A DNA stretch of 64,000 nucleotides from Sulfurimonas sediminis (GCF_014905115.1 NZ_CP041235.1:2232001-2296000), one strand, 5' to 3'. Shown: positions 9,317 through 17,968, counted from the stretch's first letter. Notes: generated from the sequence alone by a model not told the origin. Numbers and translations are program-made.

Positions 9317-9912
9317 ACACTCAACCCTTTTTCATCAACTCTAAACCAACCGGCAATAGAATACCTCTCTTTGTTGGAAATAAAAACTTCATGTGGAAAC
9401 ACTTCACTTAAAAATACAACCATGGTATTTATATGTGGAGTGATTTTTTGTATTTGTATATCGTTTTTATCATATATAACAAGCTCTCCCCCATCGCTAT
9501 TTTCCCAATCCTCATTGAGATAGTACACAGTGGTCACAACACGATTTTTCGAGTTTTTAAAAGCATCAAGATGTTTTTCGTAAAAATCATTCGCTTCATA
9601 CAATGCAAAATGCGACTCATAATATTTCAGTCCCAAATAAAGATGGCGGTTAAGATAATTTTGCAGTCCTTTTGTAAATGAAAGATACTTACATGTAACT
9701 GCATCATCTTCATTCAGCCAATAAATCTTATCTTTTCTTCGATTTCTATCTAAAGTCGATTTGTGGGAAATTCCAGCATTTTTATACTTTGTAATATTTT
9801 TTGATATTTGAGAGAGTTCTTGGCTTAATGCAGGTTCAAGAGCATTTTCTATAACAATATAACCATCTTCAACTAAAGCATCCGTTATTTTTGAATAAAG
9901 TTTATCATACAT
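9313..9912 (-). CDS. 2-oxoglutarate/Fe(II)-dependent oxygenase (prolyl-4-hydroxylase-like)
   Basis: A 199-residue protein of the double-stranded beta-helix oxygenase fold. The iron triad is visible as the H-x-D of YEKHLDAF (residues ~113-115) and the distal His in VFPHEVF (~174). The Arg of RYSIAGWF (~183) would bind 2-oxoglutarate. TVYYLNEDW and GGELVIY match the SM-20/prolyl hydroxylase group, so hydroxylation of a protein or small molecule is plausible; the substrate is unknown. It overlaps the methyltransferase gene by 4 nt. No ribosome-binding site precedes the ATG, and a TACAAT -10-like box lies only 7 nt upstream (9919-9924), suggesting a leaderless transcript. Confidence 0.8.
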   Translation of the reverse strand: MYDKLYSKITDALVEDGYIVIENALEPALSQELSQISKNITKYKNAGISHKSTLDRNRRKDKIYWLNEDDAVTCKYLSFTKGLQNYLNRHLYLGLKYYESHFALYEANDFYEKHLDAFKNSKNRVVTTVYYLNEDWENSDGGELVIYDKNDIQIQKITPHINTMVVFLSEVFPHEVFISNKERYSIAGWFRVDEKGLSV

Positions 9913-9918
9913 GTAGAT

Positions 9919-9924
9919 ATTGTA
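9919..9924 (-). promoter_or_regulatory. -10-like box (TGCTACAAT) next to a start codon
   Basis: Read on the minus strand, TGCTACAAT is an extended -10 element ending 7 nt before the oxygenase ATG at 9912. Transcription from it would begin at or close to the start codon. No -35 consensus is obvious, which is common in Campylobacterota promoters. Confidence 0.4.
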
Positions 9925-9968
9925 GCAAGAAGAAGACTCTCCGTCAAGAGGAGAGTCAAAGAAGAGAA

Positions 9969-10949
9969 TTAGATAGGCAATACTCTTATTTTTTGTGAAA
10001 GTTTTTCTTTAAGTGTTGATTCAATTGCGTAAAGTGTCCCTGTAGCAGATGAGGCACAGCCATCACATGCACCAAGATAACGGATATAAATATCAATGTT
10101 GTCATCATTCTTTTTAATGTCTATAATTTCTACATTGCCGCCATCCATAATCAAGAACTGTCTTACGCTCTCATCAATGACAGCATCAACAGCTTTTATC
10201 TGCTGCACAAGTGTCATCTCTTCAAAATTTCCGCCACCGGCACTCATCGCATCCGCGGCTGCTTTCATTTTTTCTGCTTCCATCTCTTTACGAGTCTGCT
10301 CCAAAATGTCAACCAGATACCATTCTCTGTCTTCATGACCGCCCGGTTTGATACAAGATTTACAAAAACCGCCGGCTTTTGTATAATCTGTAATCTCTTC
10401 TACCGTTTTCAAGTCATTCAGCTTGATGACTTCCTGAATTGTTCCAAGTGAAACACGTGCACATTCACATACAATGATTTCATCTTCAAAACTCTCTTCA
10501 TCAACACCAAGGTATAATGAAGCCGCTTTTTTGATAACATCATATGCCATTACCGAACAGTGCATTTTTTGCGGTGGAACAGCCGGAGTATCCGGATCAT
10601 CACGCAGTGCTTTTTCCACATCAATATTTGTAATTTTTACCGCTTCTTGTACCGTTTTGCCGATACAAAGTTCTGTCATAACATCACTTGAAGCGATAGC
10701 AGTACCACATCCGAATGATTTAAATTTAGAGTTTACAATTTTGTCTGTTTTTGGATCAATTTCCCAGTAAAGTCTTACTGCATCTCCACAACTCTCCGCT
10801 CCAAAATCTGCAACGATGAGCTTGTTTCCGTGCGCTTCAGCTTCTTCTGGTGTAATTTCCCCTTGATGCTGGGGATTGTTCATTAATGTAGTTACTTTAT
10901 TTGAATACGCGTCCCATAGAGACTCGCCTAACATATCTGCTTTTGCCAT
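9969..10949 (-). CDS. nifU: NifU-type Fe-S cluster scaffold protein
   Basis: A 326-residue three-domain scaffold that assembles and hands over Fe-S clusters using sulfur from NifS. Residues ~1-130 are IscU-like, with cysteines in AESCGDAV, SFGCGTAIASSD and KMHCSVMA. Residues ~155-215 are a BFD-like [2Fe-2S] domain (CECARVSLG...CKSC). Residues ~245-326 are a NifU C-terminal domain with GACDGCASS. In Campylobacterota this pair is the housekeeping assembly system, and no nitrogenase genes are present here. AAGGAAAG precedes the ATG. It lies downstream of nifS, separated by 254 bp of structured, repeat-rich DNA. Confidence 0.95.
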   Translation of the reverse strand: MAKADMLGESLWDAYSNKVTTLMNNPQHQGEITPEEAEAHGNKLIVADFGAESCGDAVRLYWEIDPKTDKIVNSKFKSFGCGTAIASSDVMTELCIGKTVQEAVKITNIDVEKALRDDPDTPAVPPQKMHCSVMAYDVIKKAASLYLGVDEESFEDEIIVCECARVSLGTIQEVIKLNDLKTVEEITDYTKAGGFCKSCIKPGGHEDREWYLVDILEQTRKEMEAEKMKAAADAMSAGGGNFEEMTLVQQIKAVDAVIDESVRQFLIMDGGNVEIIDIKKNDDNIDIYIRYLGACDGCASSATGTLYAIESTLKEKLSQKIRVLPI

Positions 10950-10981
10950 ACTTTCTTTCCTTTTTTTTATTTCATAAAAAT

Positions 10982-11004
10982 AAGGGAACCTTTTTTATTC
11001 CCTT
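10982..11004. repeat. Hairpin between nifS and nifU (possible terminator or processing site)
   Basis: AAGGGAA (10982-10988) and TTCCCTT (10998-11004) form a 7-bp stem with a 9-nt loop. On the plus strand it is followed by T residues; on the minus (nif) strand it is followed by ATTTTTA. It lies just before nifU and could attenuate or process the nifS-nifU message. The structure is seen; the role is inferred. Confidence 0.4.
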
Positions 11005-11029
11005 TTTGTCACGCCAAAGGGAGTAATCC

Positions 11030-11100
11030 CTCTGGCTACGCTAACGCTTGGTTTCACCCTAGAGGGCACTTACGTCCTCAGCGCAAGGCTCGCGCAACTC
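11030..11100. repeat. Dispersed repeat R2, copy 1
   Basis: Contains a 20-nt stretch (11036-11055, starting CTACGCTAACG and ending GGTTTC) that recurs exactly at 58550-58569 beside the 16S gene, plus CTCAGCGC[A/G]AGGCTCG (from 11077) that recurs at 58571. Copy 1 carries about 21 extra bases between these two blocks. It has no ORF and is more G+C-rich than its surroundings. Confidence 0.6.
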
Positions 11101-11114
11101 GTTGCTTTACCATA

Positions 11115-11189
11115 ATGTTTTTCTCTGTAAAATGGAGAGGCTCAGACCGTAGGGAGGATTCGCCCTCGGAATTTTATAGAGAAAAACAT
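11115..11189. repeat. Structured element R1, copy 1 (hairpin with conserved loop)
   Basis: The arms 11115-11133 and 11171-11189 are complementary at 18 of 19 positions. The enclosed segment holds GAGG + CTCAGACC + 3 nt + GGGAGGATTCGC + CCTC, where GAGG and CCTC can pair. A second copy at 46450-46526 has a different outer stem and an inner GAGA/TCTC pair around nearly the same loop. This looks like a conserved structured RNA or DNA element. It lies within the nifS-nifU spacer. No known family is recognised. Confidence 0.6.
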
Positions 11190-11203
11190 GGCAACACTAC
11201 TTC

Positions 11204-12454
<1,251 letters not shown>

Positions 12455-12491
12455 TTAAATCAGACTATTTTTGTCTTCTTTTACTTCTGAC

Positions 12492-12516
12492 ATCATAATA
12501 GTTTTGTTATTATGAT
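12492..12516. promoter_or_regulatory. A/T-rich palindrome upstream of nifS, candidate operator
   Basis: ATCATAATA (12492-12500) and TATTATGAT (12508-12516) are perfect inverted repeats with a 7-nt spacer, 65 nt upstream of the nifS ATG and 90 nt before the divergent unknown gene. Read toward nifS, the second arm contains a TATTAT -10-like string. Metal- or Fe-S-responsive repressors bind such sites in related bacteria; which one would act here is unknown. Confidence 0.4.
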
Positions 12517-12576
12517 TTGCTTAAGCCAAACTGAGTTTAGATTTCGTTTAAGAATTCAAACAGCCAATAATAATGC

Positions 12577-12582
12577 TATAAT
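12577..12582 (+). promoter_or_regulatory. -10 box (TGCTATAAT) for the gene at 12606
   Basis: TGCTATAAT is a strong extended -10 element 24 nt before the ATG at 12606. The -35 region is A/T-rich without consensus, as is usual in this phylum. Confidence 0.5.
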
Positions 12583-12605
12583 AACAAATTAACAAGGAAA
12601 AAACA

Positions 12606-13109
12606 ATGTGTAACTTTAACAATCTAGACCAAAAGAAAAAAGAATTTTTACATCTTTTTTTAACAGATGCAGCCAAAAACATAGGTGGCGTAAACTATTT
12701 ACTTGCACTCATTGAAGCCATGCGTGCAAAAAAACCGCATTCACTTATGCAAAAAAACTGCCAAATTGCTTCAAACAATACAATCATAAAATGGAATAAA
12801 GTAGTTTTCAAAGATAAAGTTGATCTGATTCAAAATATTCTCGTTGCACACAGAGAGGCTGAAGAAAAAAATTTCAATATCTTACACGGAGCAAATTCAA
12901 AAGTAAAAAAGAACATCATCAATATGTCACGGGCACTTGCACCTTTGAAGTTTGTCATCACTCCCCAAAATCCCAATGACGGAGAAGGTTTCAGTTTTAC
13001 TGTTTTTGAAACACTTGAAGATGATGTTATCATCTTCAATCCTATTTTTATTGCTCTATTCTTCTGTTCAACCGAATTTACTAAAAAAGCTATTAAATAT
13101 CAAATCTAG
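12606..13109 (+). CDS. Protein of unknown function (167 aa)
   Basis: Not recognised. The ORF is preceded by an AAGGA ribosome site and a good -10 box, so it is likely real. It is soluble-looking, with an early IGGVNYLLALIEAMRAKKP helix-rich region and many Lys and Asn residues. The last ~30 residues are more hydrophobic (DVIIFNPIFIALFFCSTEFT). It lies between the divergent nifS gene and leuC and is transcribed from its own promoter. Because it is next to nifS a link to Fe-S metabolism is possible, but nothing in the sequence shows this. Confidence 0.6.
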   Translation: MCNFNNLDQKKKEFLHLFLTDAAKNIGGVNYLLALIEAMRAKKPHSLMQKNCQIASNNTIIKWNKVVFKDKVDLIQNILVAHREAEEKNFNILHGANSKVKKNIINMSRALAPLKFVITPQNPNDGEGFSFTVFETLEDDVIIFNPIFIALFFCSTEFTKKAIKYQI

Positions 13110-13143
13110 CATCTCCTGAAATATCATTTTAAATCTCTTATGC

Positions 13144-13149
13144 TATAAT
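13144..13149 (+). promoter_or_regulatory. -10 box (TGCTATAAT) for leuC
   Basis: TGCTATAAT lies 35 nt before the leuC ATG, just after the upstream stop codon, and gives leuC its own promoter. Confidence 0.5.
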
Positions 13150-13184
13150 CACAAAATTAATTATATTATAAGAGGTTAACCATA

Positions 13185-14444
13185 ATGGGTCAAACTATAA
13201 CTGAAAAAATTTTTTCACAACATATCGGTCGCGAAGTAAAAGCGGGTGAAATTATCCGTTGTGATATCGATATGGTAATCGGTAACGACATTACTACGCC
13301 TATTTCTATTAAAGCGTTTGAAGAGAGTGGTGCTGAAAAATTGGCAAATCCAGATGGATTTTCTATTGTTTTAGACCATTTTATCCCTGCAAAGGATATC
13401 GCTTCAGCAAATCAGGCAAGAATTTCACGCGATTTTGCAAAAAAACATCAACTCAAAAACTATTTTGATGAAAAAGATATGGGCATCGAGCATGCTTTAC
13501 TACCAGAAAAAGGATTAGTTGTCCCGGGTGATGTTATCATCGGTGCAGATTCACATACATGTACGCATGGGGCACTCGGTGCATTTTCGACAGGAATGGG
13601 TTCTACTGACCTTGCTTTTGCAATGATTACCGGCGGAAATTGGTTCAAAGTTCCAGAATCTATAAAAGTTATTCTTACAGGAAAACCTGGAAAATATACA
13701 ACAGGCAAGGATATCATCCTGGAGATTATCCGTCTTATCGGTGTCGACGGTGCACTGTACAAAACCTTGGAGTTTACAGGAAGTACGATTAAACACCTAA
13801 CGATAGATGACAGATTTTCTATGTGTAATATGGCGATTGAAGCCGGTGCAAAAAACGGTATCGTAGCTTATGATGAAATTACAGCAGAGTTTTTGGCAGA
13901 CAAAAACCTCGCTCGTGAACCTCGCATTCACTACTCTGATGAAGATGCAGAGTATGTTCAGGTTTTAGAGATTGATGTTGCAAACCTTGACCCTGTTATT
14001 GCCTATCCTTTTTTGCCATCAAACGGTCACTCGGTCAAAAAAGCCGTCGAAGATAAAATCAAAGTGGACCAGTCCTTTATCGGAAGCTGTACAAACGGTC
14101 GACTTGCTGACCTCAAAGTAGCCGCTGAGATACTCAAAGGACAAAAAGTCCATCCTGATGTTCGTCTTATTGTCACACCGGGAACACAAAAAATCCTGCG
14201 TGAAGCAAACCATTTGGGATATATTGACATCATTGTCGATGCCGGAGGTGTTGTAAGCAATCCGACATGCGGAGCCTGTCTTGGTGGATATATGGGTATT
14301 TTAGGGGATGAAGAAGTAGCCATCAGCACAACAAACAGAAACTTTGTCGGTCGTATGGGAAGTCGTTCTTCAAAAGTCTACCTGGCCAACTCAGCCGTTG
14401 CCGCAGCATCTGCAATTACAGGCTATATTACAGATCCAAGATAG
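13185..14444 (+). CDS. leuC: 3-isopropylmalate dehydratase large subunit
   Basis: A 419-residue aconitase-family subunit that, with LeuD, isomerises 2- to 3-isopropylmalate in leucine synthesis. It carries the three [4Fe-4S] ligand cysteines in GSCTNGR and NPTCGACLGG, and the family motif GADSHTCTHGALGAF. At about 420 residues it belongs to the shorter bacterial/archaeal class rather than the ~466-residue enterobacterial one. AGAGGT lies upstream. The partner gene leuD is not adjacent: mobA follows directly. Homoaconitase is the main alternative, less likely in this phylum. Confidence 0.92.
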   Translation: MGQTITEKIFSQHIGREVKAGEIIRCDIDMVIGNDITTPISIKAFEESGAEKLANPDGFSIVLDHFIPAKDIASANQARISRDFAKKHQLKNYFDEKDMGIEHALLPEKGLVVPGDVIIGADSHTCTHGALGAFSTGMGSTDLAFAMITGGNWFKVPESIKVILTGKPGKYTTGKDIILEIIRLIGVDGALYKTLEFTGSTIKHLTIDDRFSMCNMAIEAGAKNGIVAYDEITAEFLADKNLAREPRIHYSDEDAEYVQVLEIDVANLDPVIAYPFLPSNGHSVKKAVEDKIKVDQSFIGSCTNGRLADLKVAAEILKGQKVHPDVRLIVTPGTQKILREANHLGYIDIIVDAGGVVSNPTCGACLGGYMGILGDEEVAISTTNRNFVGRMGSRSSKVYLANSAVAAASAITGYITDPR

Positions 14445-15026
14445 ATGATAGACATGCCCTGTGTCATCTTTGCAGGTGGCAAAAGCAGCAGAATGGGAAA
14501 GAACAAAGCACTTCTCCCTTTTGCCGGTTTTAATACACTTGCAGAGTATCAATACAAAAGACTCTCTAAAATCTTCTCAAATGTTTCTATCTCCTGCAAA
14601 GACAAATCAGTTTTTTCTTTTGATGCAAACTTTATAGAAGATAAAAAAGTTTCTTCTGTTTTCGCTCCTACTCTTGGGTTTGTCACAGTATTTGATACAC
14701 TCGGTACAGAAAAAATATTTGTTCTGAGTGTTGATACCCCCTTTGTCTCCCAAAGAGAAATAGAAAAAATCATACTTGCCGACAACGCTGCTGCTGATGC
14801 GGTTATTGCCAAAACAGATGAGGGTGTTCAGCCATTATGCGGTATCTACTCCAAAAATTTACAAGCAAAATTTTTACAGATGCTTCATGAAAACAATCAT
14901 AAACTCGGCTATCTTTTAAAAAACTCCAAAACAACATATGTTTATTTTCCTGATTCAAAACCCTTTTTAAATATGAATCATCCAAAAGATTATCAAAAAG
15001 CTCTCAAAATTCTCACACATTATTAA
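14445..15026 (+). CDS. mobA: Molybdenum cofactor guanylyltransferase
   Basis: A 193-residue nucleotidyltransferase that attaches GMP to molybdopterin to make the bis-MGD/MGD cofactor. The N-terminal loop [18 protein letters not shown]-type motif (here [20 protein letters not shown]) is diagnostic, and a middle [10 protein letters not shown] matches the metal-binding region. It starts on the base after the leuC stop, either at ATG 14445 or at ATG 14454 (MPCVIFAGG). Placement between leuC and moaC suggests co-transcription with leuC. The length is typical for MobA. Confidence 0.88.
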   Translation: MIDMPCVIFAGGKSSRMGKNKALLPFAGFNTLAEYQYKRLSKIFSNVSISCKDKSVFSFDANFIEDKKVSSVFAPTLGFVTVFDTLGTEKIFVLSVDTPFVSQREIEKIILADNAAADAVIAKTDEGVQPLCGIYSKNLQAKFLQMLHENNHKLGYLLKNSKTTYVYFPDSKPFLNMNHPKDYQKALKILTHY

Positions 15027-15037
15027 CAGCACTTTGC

Positions 15038-15043
15038 TATAAT
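15038..15043 (+). promoter_or_regulatory. -10 box (TGCTATAAT) for moaC
   Basis: TGCTATAAT lies in the mobA-moaC gap, 37 nt before the moaC ATG, so moaC may have its own promoter. Confidence 0.5.
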
Positions 15044-15079
15044 AGGCTAAAACAATTTAAAAAAAGAGAATTTTACCTT

Positions 15080-15550
15080 ATGAATTTAACACATCTTGAT
15101 GAAAACCAAAGACCTAAAATGGTTGACGTAAGTGATAAGAACAATACAACAAGAGTAGCAATAGCAAGCGGTATCATAAAAATGAGTCAAGATGCCTACG
15201 ATGCTATAGTCAGCGAAAAGACAAAAAAAGGTCCTGTATTGCAAACAGCCGTTATTGCAGCTATTATGGGGACGAAAAAAACCAGCGAACTCATTCCTAT
15301 GTGTCATCCTTTAAATTTAAGCGGCATTAACTGTGATGTAGAGGAATTGGCACAGCTTCCGGGATTTAAGCTTACAGTTACAGCGAAACTCACAGGACAG
15401 ACAGGTGTTGAGATGGAAGCATTAACCGGAGTCAGCATCGGGCTTTTGACAATTTATGACATGGTAAAGGCTATCGACAAAGGAATGGTGATACAGAATG
15501 TTCAACTTGAATCTAAATCAGGAGGAAAAAGTGGAGACTTTAAACGATAA
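15080..15550 (+). CDS. moaC: Cyclic pyranopterin monophosphate synthase
   Basis: A 156-residue enzyme that makes cyclic pyranopterin monophosphate, the second step of molybdenum cofactor synthesis after MoaA. The typical motifs are present: [30 protein letters not shown]-like core followed by [27 protein letters not shown] and the C-terminal KSGGKSGDF. The conserved Cys-His of MCHPL and the DM...K active-site region are intact. It overlaps the next gene by 20 nt. The product would feed molybdenum enzymes such as SoxC 2.6 kb downstream. Confidence 0.95.
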   Translation: MNLTHLDENQRPKMVDVSDKNNTTRVAIASGIIKMSQDAYDAIVSEKTKKGPVLQTAVIAAIMGTKKTSELIPMCHPLNLSGINCDVEELAQLPGFKLTVTAKLTGQTGVEMEALTGVSIGLLTIYDMVKAIDKGMVIQNVQLESKSGGKSGDFKR

Positions 15551-15806
15551 ACTAAACGAAAAACAACTAGAACTTGAATATCCTTGCAACTGGTGCTACA
15601 AAGTCATTGCAAGTGAGAAAGAGGCTCTGCAAAATGCCATAAAAGAGGTCATTGATGAACGCTCACACAAACTTACAGACTCAAACAAGTCTAAAACAGG
15701 CAAATATGTCAGTATGAACCTTGATTTACTTGTTCATAACGAAGATGACAGAAAATTTATATATGATGCTTTGAAAAATCATCAAGATATTAAAATGGTA
15801 CTTTAG
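15531..15806 (+). CDS. DUF493 (YbeD-like) small protein
   Basis: A 91-residue protein of the DUF493/YbeD group, small alpha-beta proteins of uncertain regulatory role. [12 protein letters not shown] near the N-terminus and the final HQDIKMVL strand match the family. The start is GTG 15531, set by AGGAGG at 15520-15525 five bases upstream; longer in-frame starts lack such a site. It overlaps moaC by 20 nt, so it is likely translated from the same message. Membership is based on overall pattern rather than an active site. Confidence 0.7.
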   Translation: METLNDKLNEKQLELEYPCNWCYKVIASEKEALQNAIKEVIDERSHKLTDSNKSKTGKYVSMNLDLLVHNEDDRKFIYDALKNHQDIKMVL

Positions 15807-15815
15807 GAGTAACCC

Positions 15816-16799
15816 ATGAATCAAAATCAAACCCTGCAAACAAAACTCAAAAATATAAACCTTGATAATCTCTCTTTAGAGGAGATGAGAACATTCGTAA
15901 ACAGTCTTATCGAGGAAGAAACGCACTCTTTAAAAGAAGATGTTGAAAAACTCTTAGAACAAAAAGAAACTATCGAAAGAGCTTTGCATAAAAAATCAGA
16001 AGAGCTGCAAATAGCAAAATATGAGGTTTTCAATGCTATTGAAGAGCAACTCAAAGATGACAAAGCTGTTCATATGCTCCATCAAATCAAACTGCAGTCC
16101 ATTGATCTGTATGATATGCTCAGCGAAATGGTGGAATCAGCCATTATTACAGCATTGGAAAAAGATACATACGGTGATGTAAACGAATCAATCAAAGAGG
16201 TTATAAAAGATATTACCTTTGAGTCTATAAAAGAAGGTTCTCTCAATACAATACGTGTGAGAAAAATCCTCTCCACAATTCTTGCAACAACTATAGAAGT
16301 TGCAGAAGCAACACCGACAAGAGCCGAAGAGATTCTCTCTGCCACACTCAAAGGTATGCGAAGCGGATTGATCAAATCTATTGACAGATTTAAACAAAGA
16401 GTTGCCTTTATGCCTGTAGAAGCCAAACATATACTTATCGAAGATTATGATACTATCATAGAAGATTTGCATCAGACAGATACACTTTTTTCACAGATAA
16501 TCATCACACAGGCTTCCCAAAGTTCACAATACATTAAAAAAATTCTTCTCGAACTTAACAAAGAGATGCGTTATGATCTCGAAGAGCTTATTCTTATTTC
16601 CAAAGAAACAGCTGAAGTTATCAAAGAAAAGTTTTCTACCTTTGCAAAAATTGCAGCCAAGAAAGCAGACAGTGCCCTGCATTCGCCAAAGGCTCAAGAA
16701 GCCAAAAAAATGGGAATACAGGCATGGGAAGTTGCCCGGGCAGCACTTGGCAGTGCAATAAAGTCAGCAAAAGATGCGATGGAAAAAAAAGATAGATAA
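15816..16799 (+). CDS. Unknown alpha-helical protein (327 aa)
   Basis: Not recognised. AGGAG lies just before the ATG, 9 nt after the DUF493 stop, so it belongs to the same cluster. The sequence is almost wholly helical: residues ~25-75 are a heptad-rich coiled coil (LIEEETHSLKEDVEKLLEQK), followed by helical repeats and a C-terminal Ala/Lys-rich stretch (AGSAIKSAKDAM-like). There is no signal peptide or transmembrane segment. The Ala-Lys tail resembles apolipoprotein/phasin-like amphipathic helices, which is only a resemblance. The function is unknown. Confidence 0.65.
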   Translation: MNQNQTLQTKLKNINLDNLSLEEMRTFVNSLIEEETHSLKEDVEKLLEQKETIERALHKKSEELQIAKYEVFNAIEEQLKDDKAVHMLHQIKLQSIDLYDMLSEMVESAIITALEKDTYGDVNESIKEVIKDITFESIKEGSLNTIRVRKILSTILATTIEVAEATPTRAEEILSATLKGMRSGLIKSIDRFKQRVAFMPVEAKHILIEDYDTIIEDLHQTDTLFSQIIITQASQSSQYIKKILLELNKEMRYDLEELILISKETAEVIKEKFSTFAKIAAKKADSALHSPKAQEAKKMGIQAWEVARAALGSAIKSAKDAMEKKDR

Positions 16800-16894
16800 A
16801 TTCCATCTTAAGATAATATATTATTATAATTAACTAAAAAATAAATTTGAATGTTGTAATATAATTTTCTAAACTCAAATACAAAGGATTTACT

Positions 16895-17497
16895 ATGATG
16901 TTACACCCTGCGACCGTACACTTTGCGATGGCTTTACCTGTAGTTGCTTCCGTTTTTGGACTTGTTTATCTTTACAGCAAAAGTGAAATGATGTCGAAAA
17001 CTTCTCTTATAATGACAATTGCAGCAGCACTTGCAATGACAGTAGCCTGGTATACAGGAAATCAAGCCGGACCGGAAATTTTTGATTATCTGAGTAAAGC
17101 AGGCAAAGAAGAACTGCTCGAACACAAAGAACTTGGTCTGTATCTGGCAATAGCAACAGGTATTATCGCATTGGTACAGATAGTCGGATATAAAATGAAA
17201 AAATTTGCTGTACAGGCATTGGCTATTCTTCTTTTACTTGCAGCAACAGCAACAACACTTTTGCAAGGAAAACACGGTGGAGAAATAGTTTACAACTACG
17301 GTATGCCTTTTAAAGCCTATATGATAGAAGATTCTCTTCATGAAGCAACAGCTAATGCTGAAGCCACTGAGGACTGTGATGAAAAAGTGGAAGCATATGA
17401 AGATGCCATAGATGAGATCAGTTCACTTTCAGAAGAAGTAGATGCCATTTATGGCAATACACCAAAAACCCAAGAAGAAGAAGATGATGACGAGTAG
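16895..17497 (+). CDS. DUF2231-family membrane protein
   Basis: About 200 residues with four hydrophobic segments in residues 1-135. The start MLHPATVHFAMALPVV is the classic DUF2231 opening (LHPxxVHFP). The conserved TGNQAGPEIFD and GKHGGEIVYNYG segments lie between helices. The C-terminal ~60 residues are strongly acidic and end in a run of Glu and Asp, probably in the cytoplasm or periplasm. The start may be ATG 16895 or 16898; AAAGGA lies upstream. DUF2231 proteins often accompany heme or redox membrane systems, but no specific function is assigned. Confidence 0.75.
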   Translation: MMLHPATVHFAMALPVVASVFGLVYLYSKSEMMSKTSLIMTIAAALAMTVAWYTGNQAGPEIFDYLSKAGKEELLEHKELGLYLAIATGIIALVQIVGYKMKKFAVQALAILLLLAATATTLLQGKHGGEIVYNYGMPFKAYMIEDSLHEATANAEATEDCDEKVEAYEDAIDEISSLSEEVDAIYGNTPKTQEEEDDDE

Positions 17498-17500
17498 ATA

Positions 17501-17638
17501 ATGCAAAAAATCAATGAAGATGCAAAAAAAAAGATGCAAGAGGCATTTGAAAAGTACAAACAGGACAAGAACTCTGTAAAAGAGTTCTATCCTTGCACAC
17601 AAAAACTTTCAAACTGGCTCAAAGAAAAGGCCAAATAA
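17501..17638 (+). CDS. Small ORF (45 aa), possible antitoxin or leader peptide
   Basis: A 45-residue ORF running from ATG 17501 to TAA 17636-17638. It is charged and helical (KKMQEAFEKYKQDKN), then EFYPCTQKLSNWLKEKAK. It starts 3 nt after the DUF2231 stop, and its stop shares a base with the start of the RelE/ParE-like gene. A tiny gene just before a toxin-like gene is the usual layout of a type II antitoxin, though 45 residues is short for one. It resembles no family I know. Confidence 0.5.
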   Translation: MQKINEDAKKKMQEAFEKYKQDKNSVKEFYPCTQKLSNWLKEKAK

Positions 17639-17907
17639 TGCAAATACTGTGCACTGACCTGTTTGAAAAACAGCTACAGGATATTTTGCAAGAACTTGCA
17701 AAAGAAGATTTTAATGCAACAAAAAACTTTAAAATCTATTTGGACACTGTCATAATCAATATTCCGACAAAAGCACAAAAATACAAACAGTCTGTCTATT
17801 TTAATGATGAAAATATAAAAGACCTTGAACACCAGGGATTTGTAATACCGTTTTTCATTGACAAAGCCTCTGAAACCTATCTTGTGCTGGGTATAGTTGA
17901 AAAATAA
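17638..17907 (+). CDS. RelE/ParE-like toxin-family protein
   Basis: An 89-residue small protein whose layout fits the RelE/ParE fold seen in many Campylobacterota annotations: an N-terminal helix pair (LFEKQLQDILQELAKEDF), then strands with YFNDENIKDLEHQGFVIPFFID and a final TYLVLGIVEK. ATG 17638 overlaps the preceding stop by one base (TAATG). In this family the protein would bind ribosomes or gyrase and be held inactive by a partner encoded just upstream. The catalytic residues of RelE are not obvious, so it may be inactive or have another role. Confidence 0.55.
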   Translation: MQILCTDLFEKQLQDILQELAKEDFNATKNFKIYLDTVIINIPTKAQKYKQSVYFNDENIKDLEHQGFVIPFFIDKASETYLVLGIVEK

Positions 17908-17936
17908 TTTTTATTATCTAATAAGTTTATGTTATT

Positions 17937-17968
17937 CTAAAAATAACCTGTGTAAATATTATTTTTAG
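17937..17968. repeat. A/T-rich inverted repeat between toxin-like gene and soxC
   Basis: CTAAAAATAA (17937-17946) and TTATTTTTAG (17959-17968) pair perfectly over 10 bp with a 12-nt loop. It could end transcription of the upstream gene or be an operator for the sox promoter about 80 nt downstream. The sequence does not decide between these. Confidence 0.35.
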
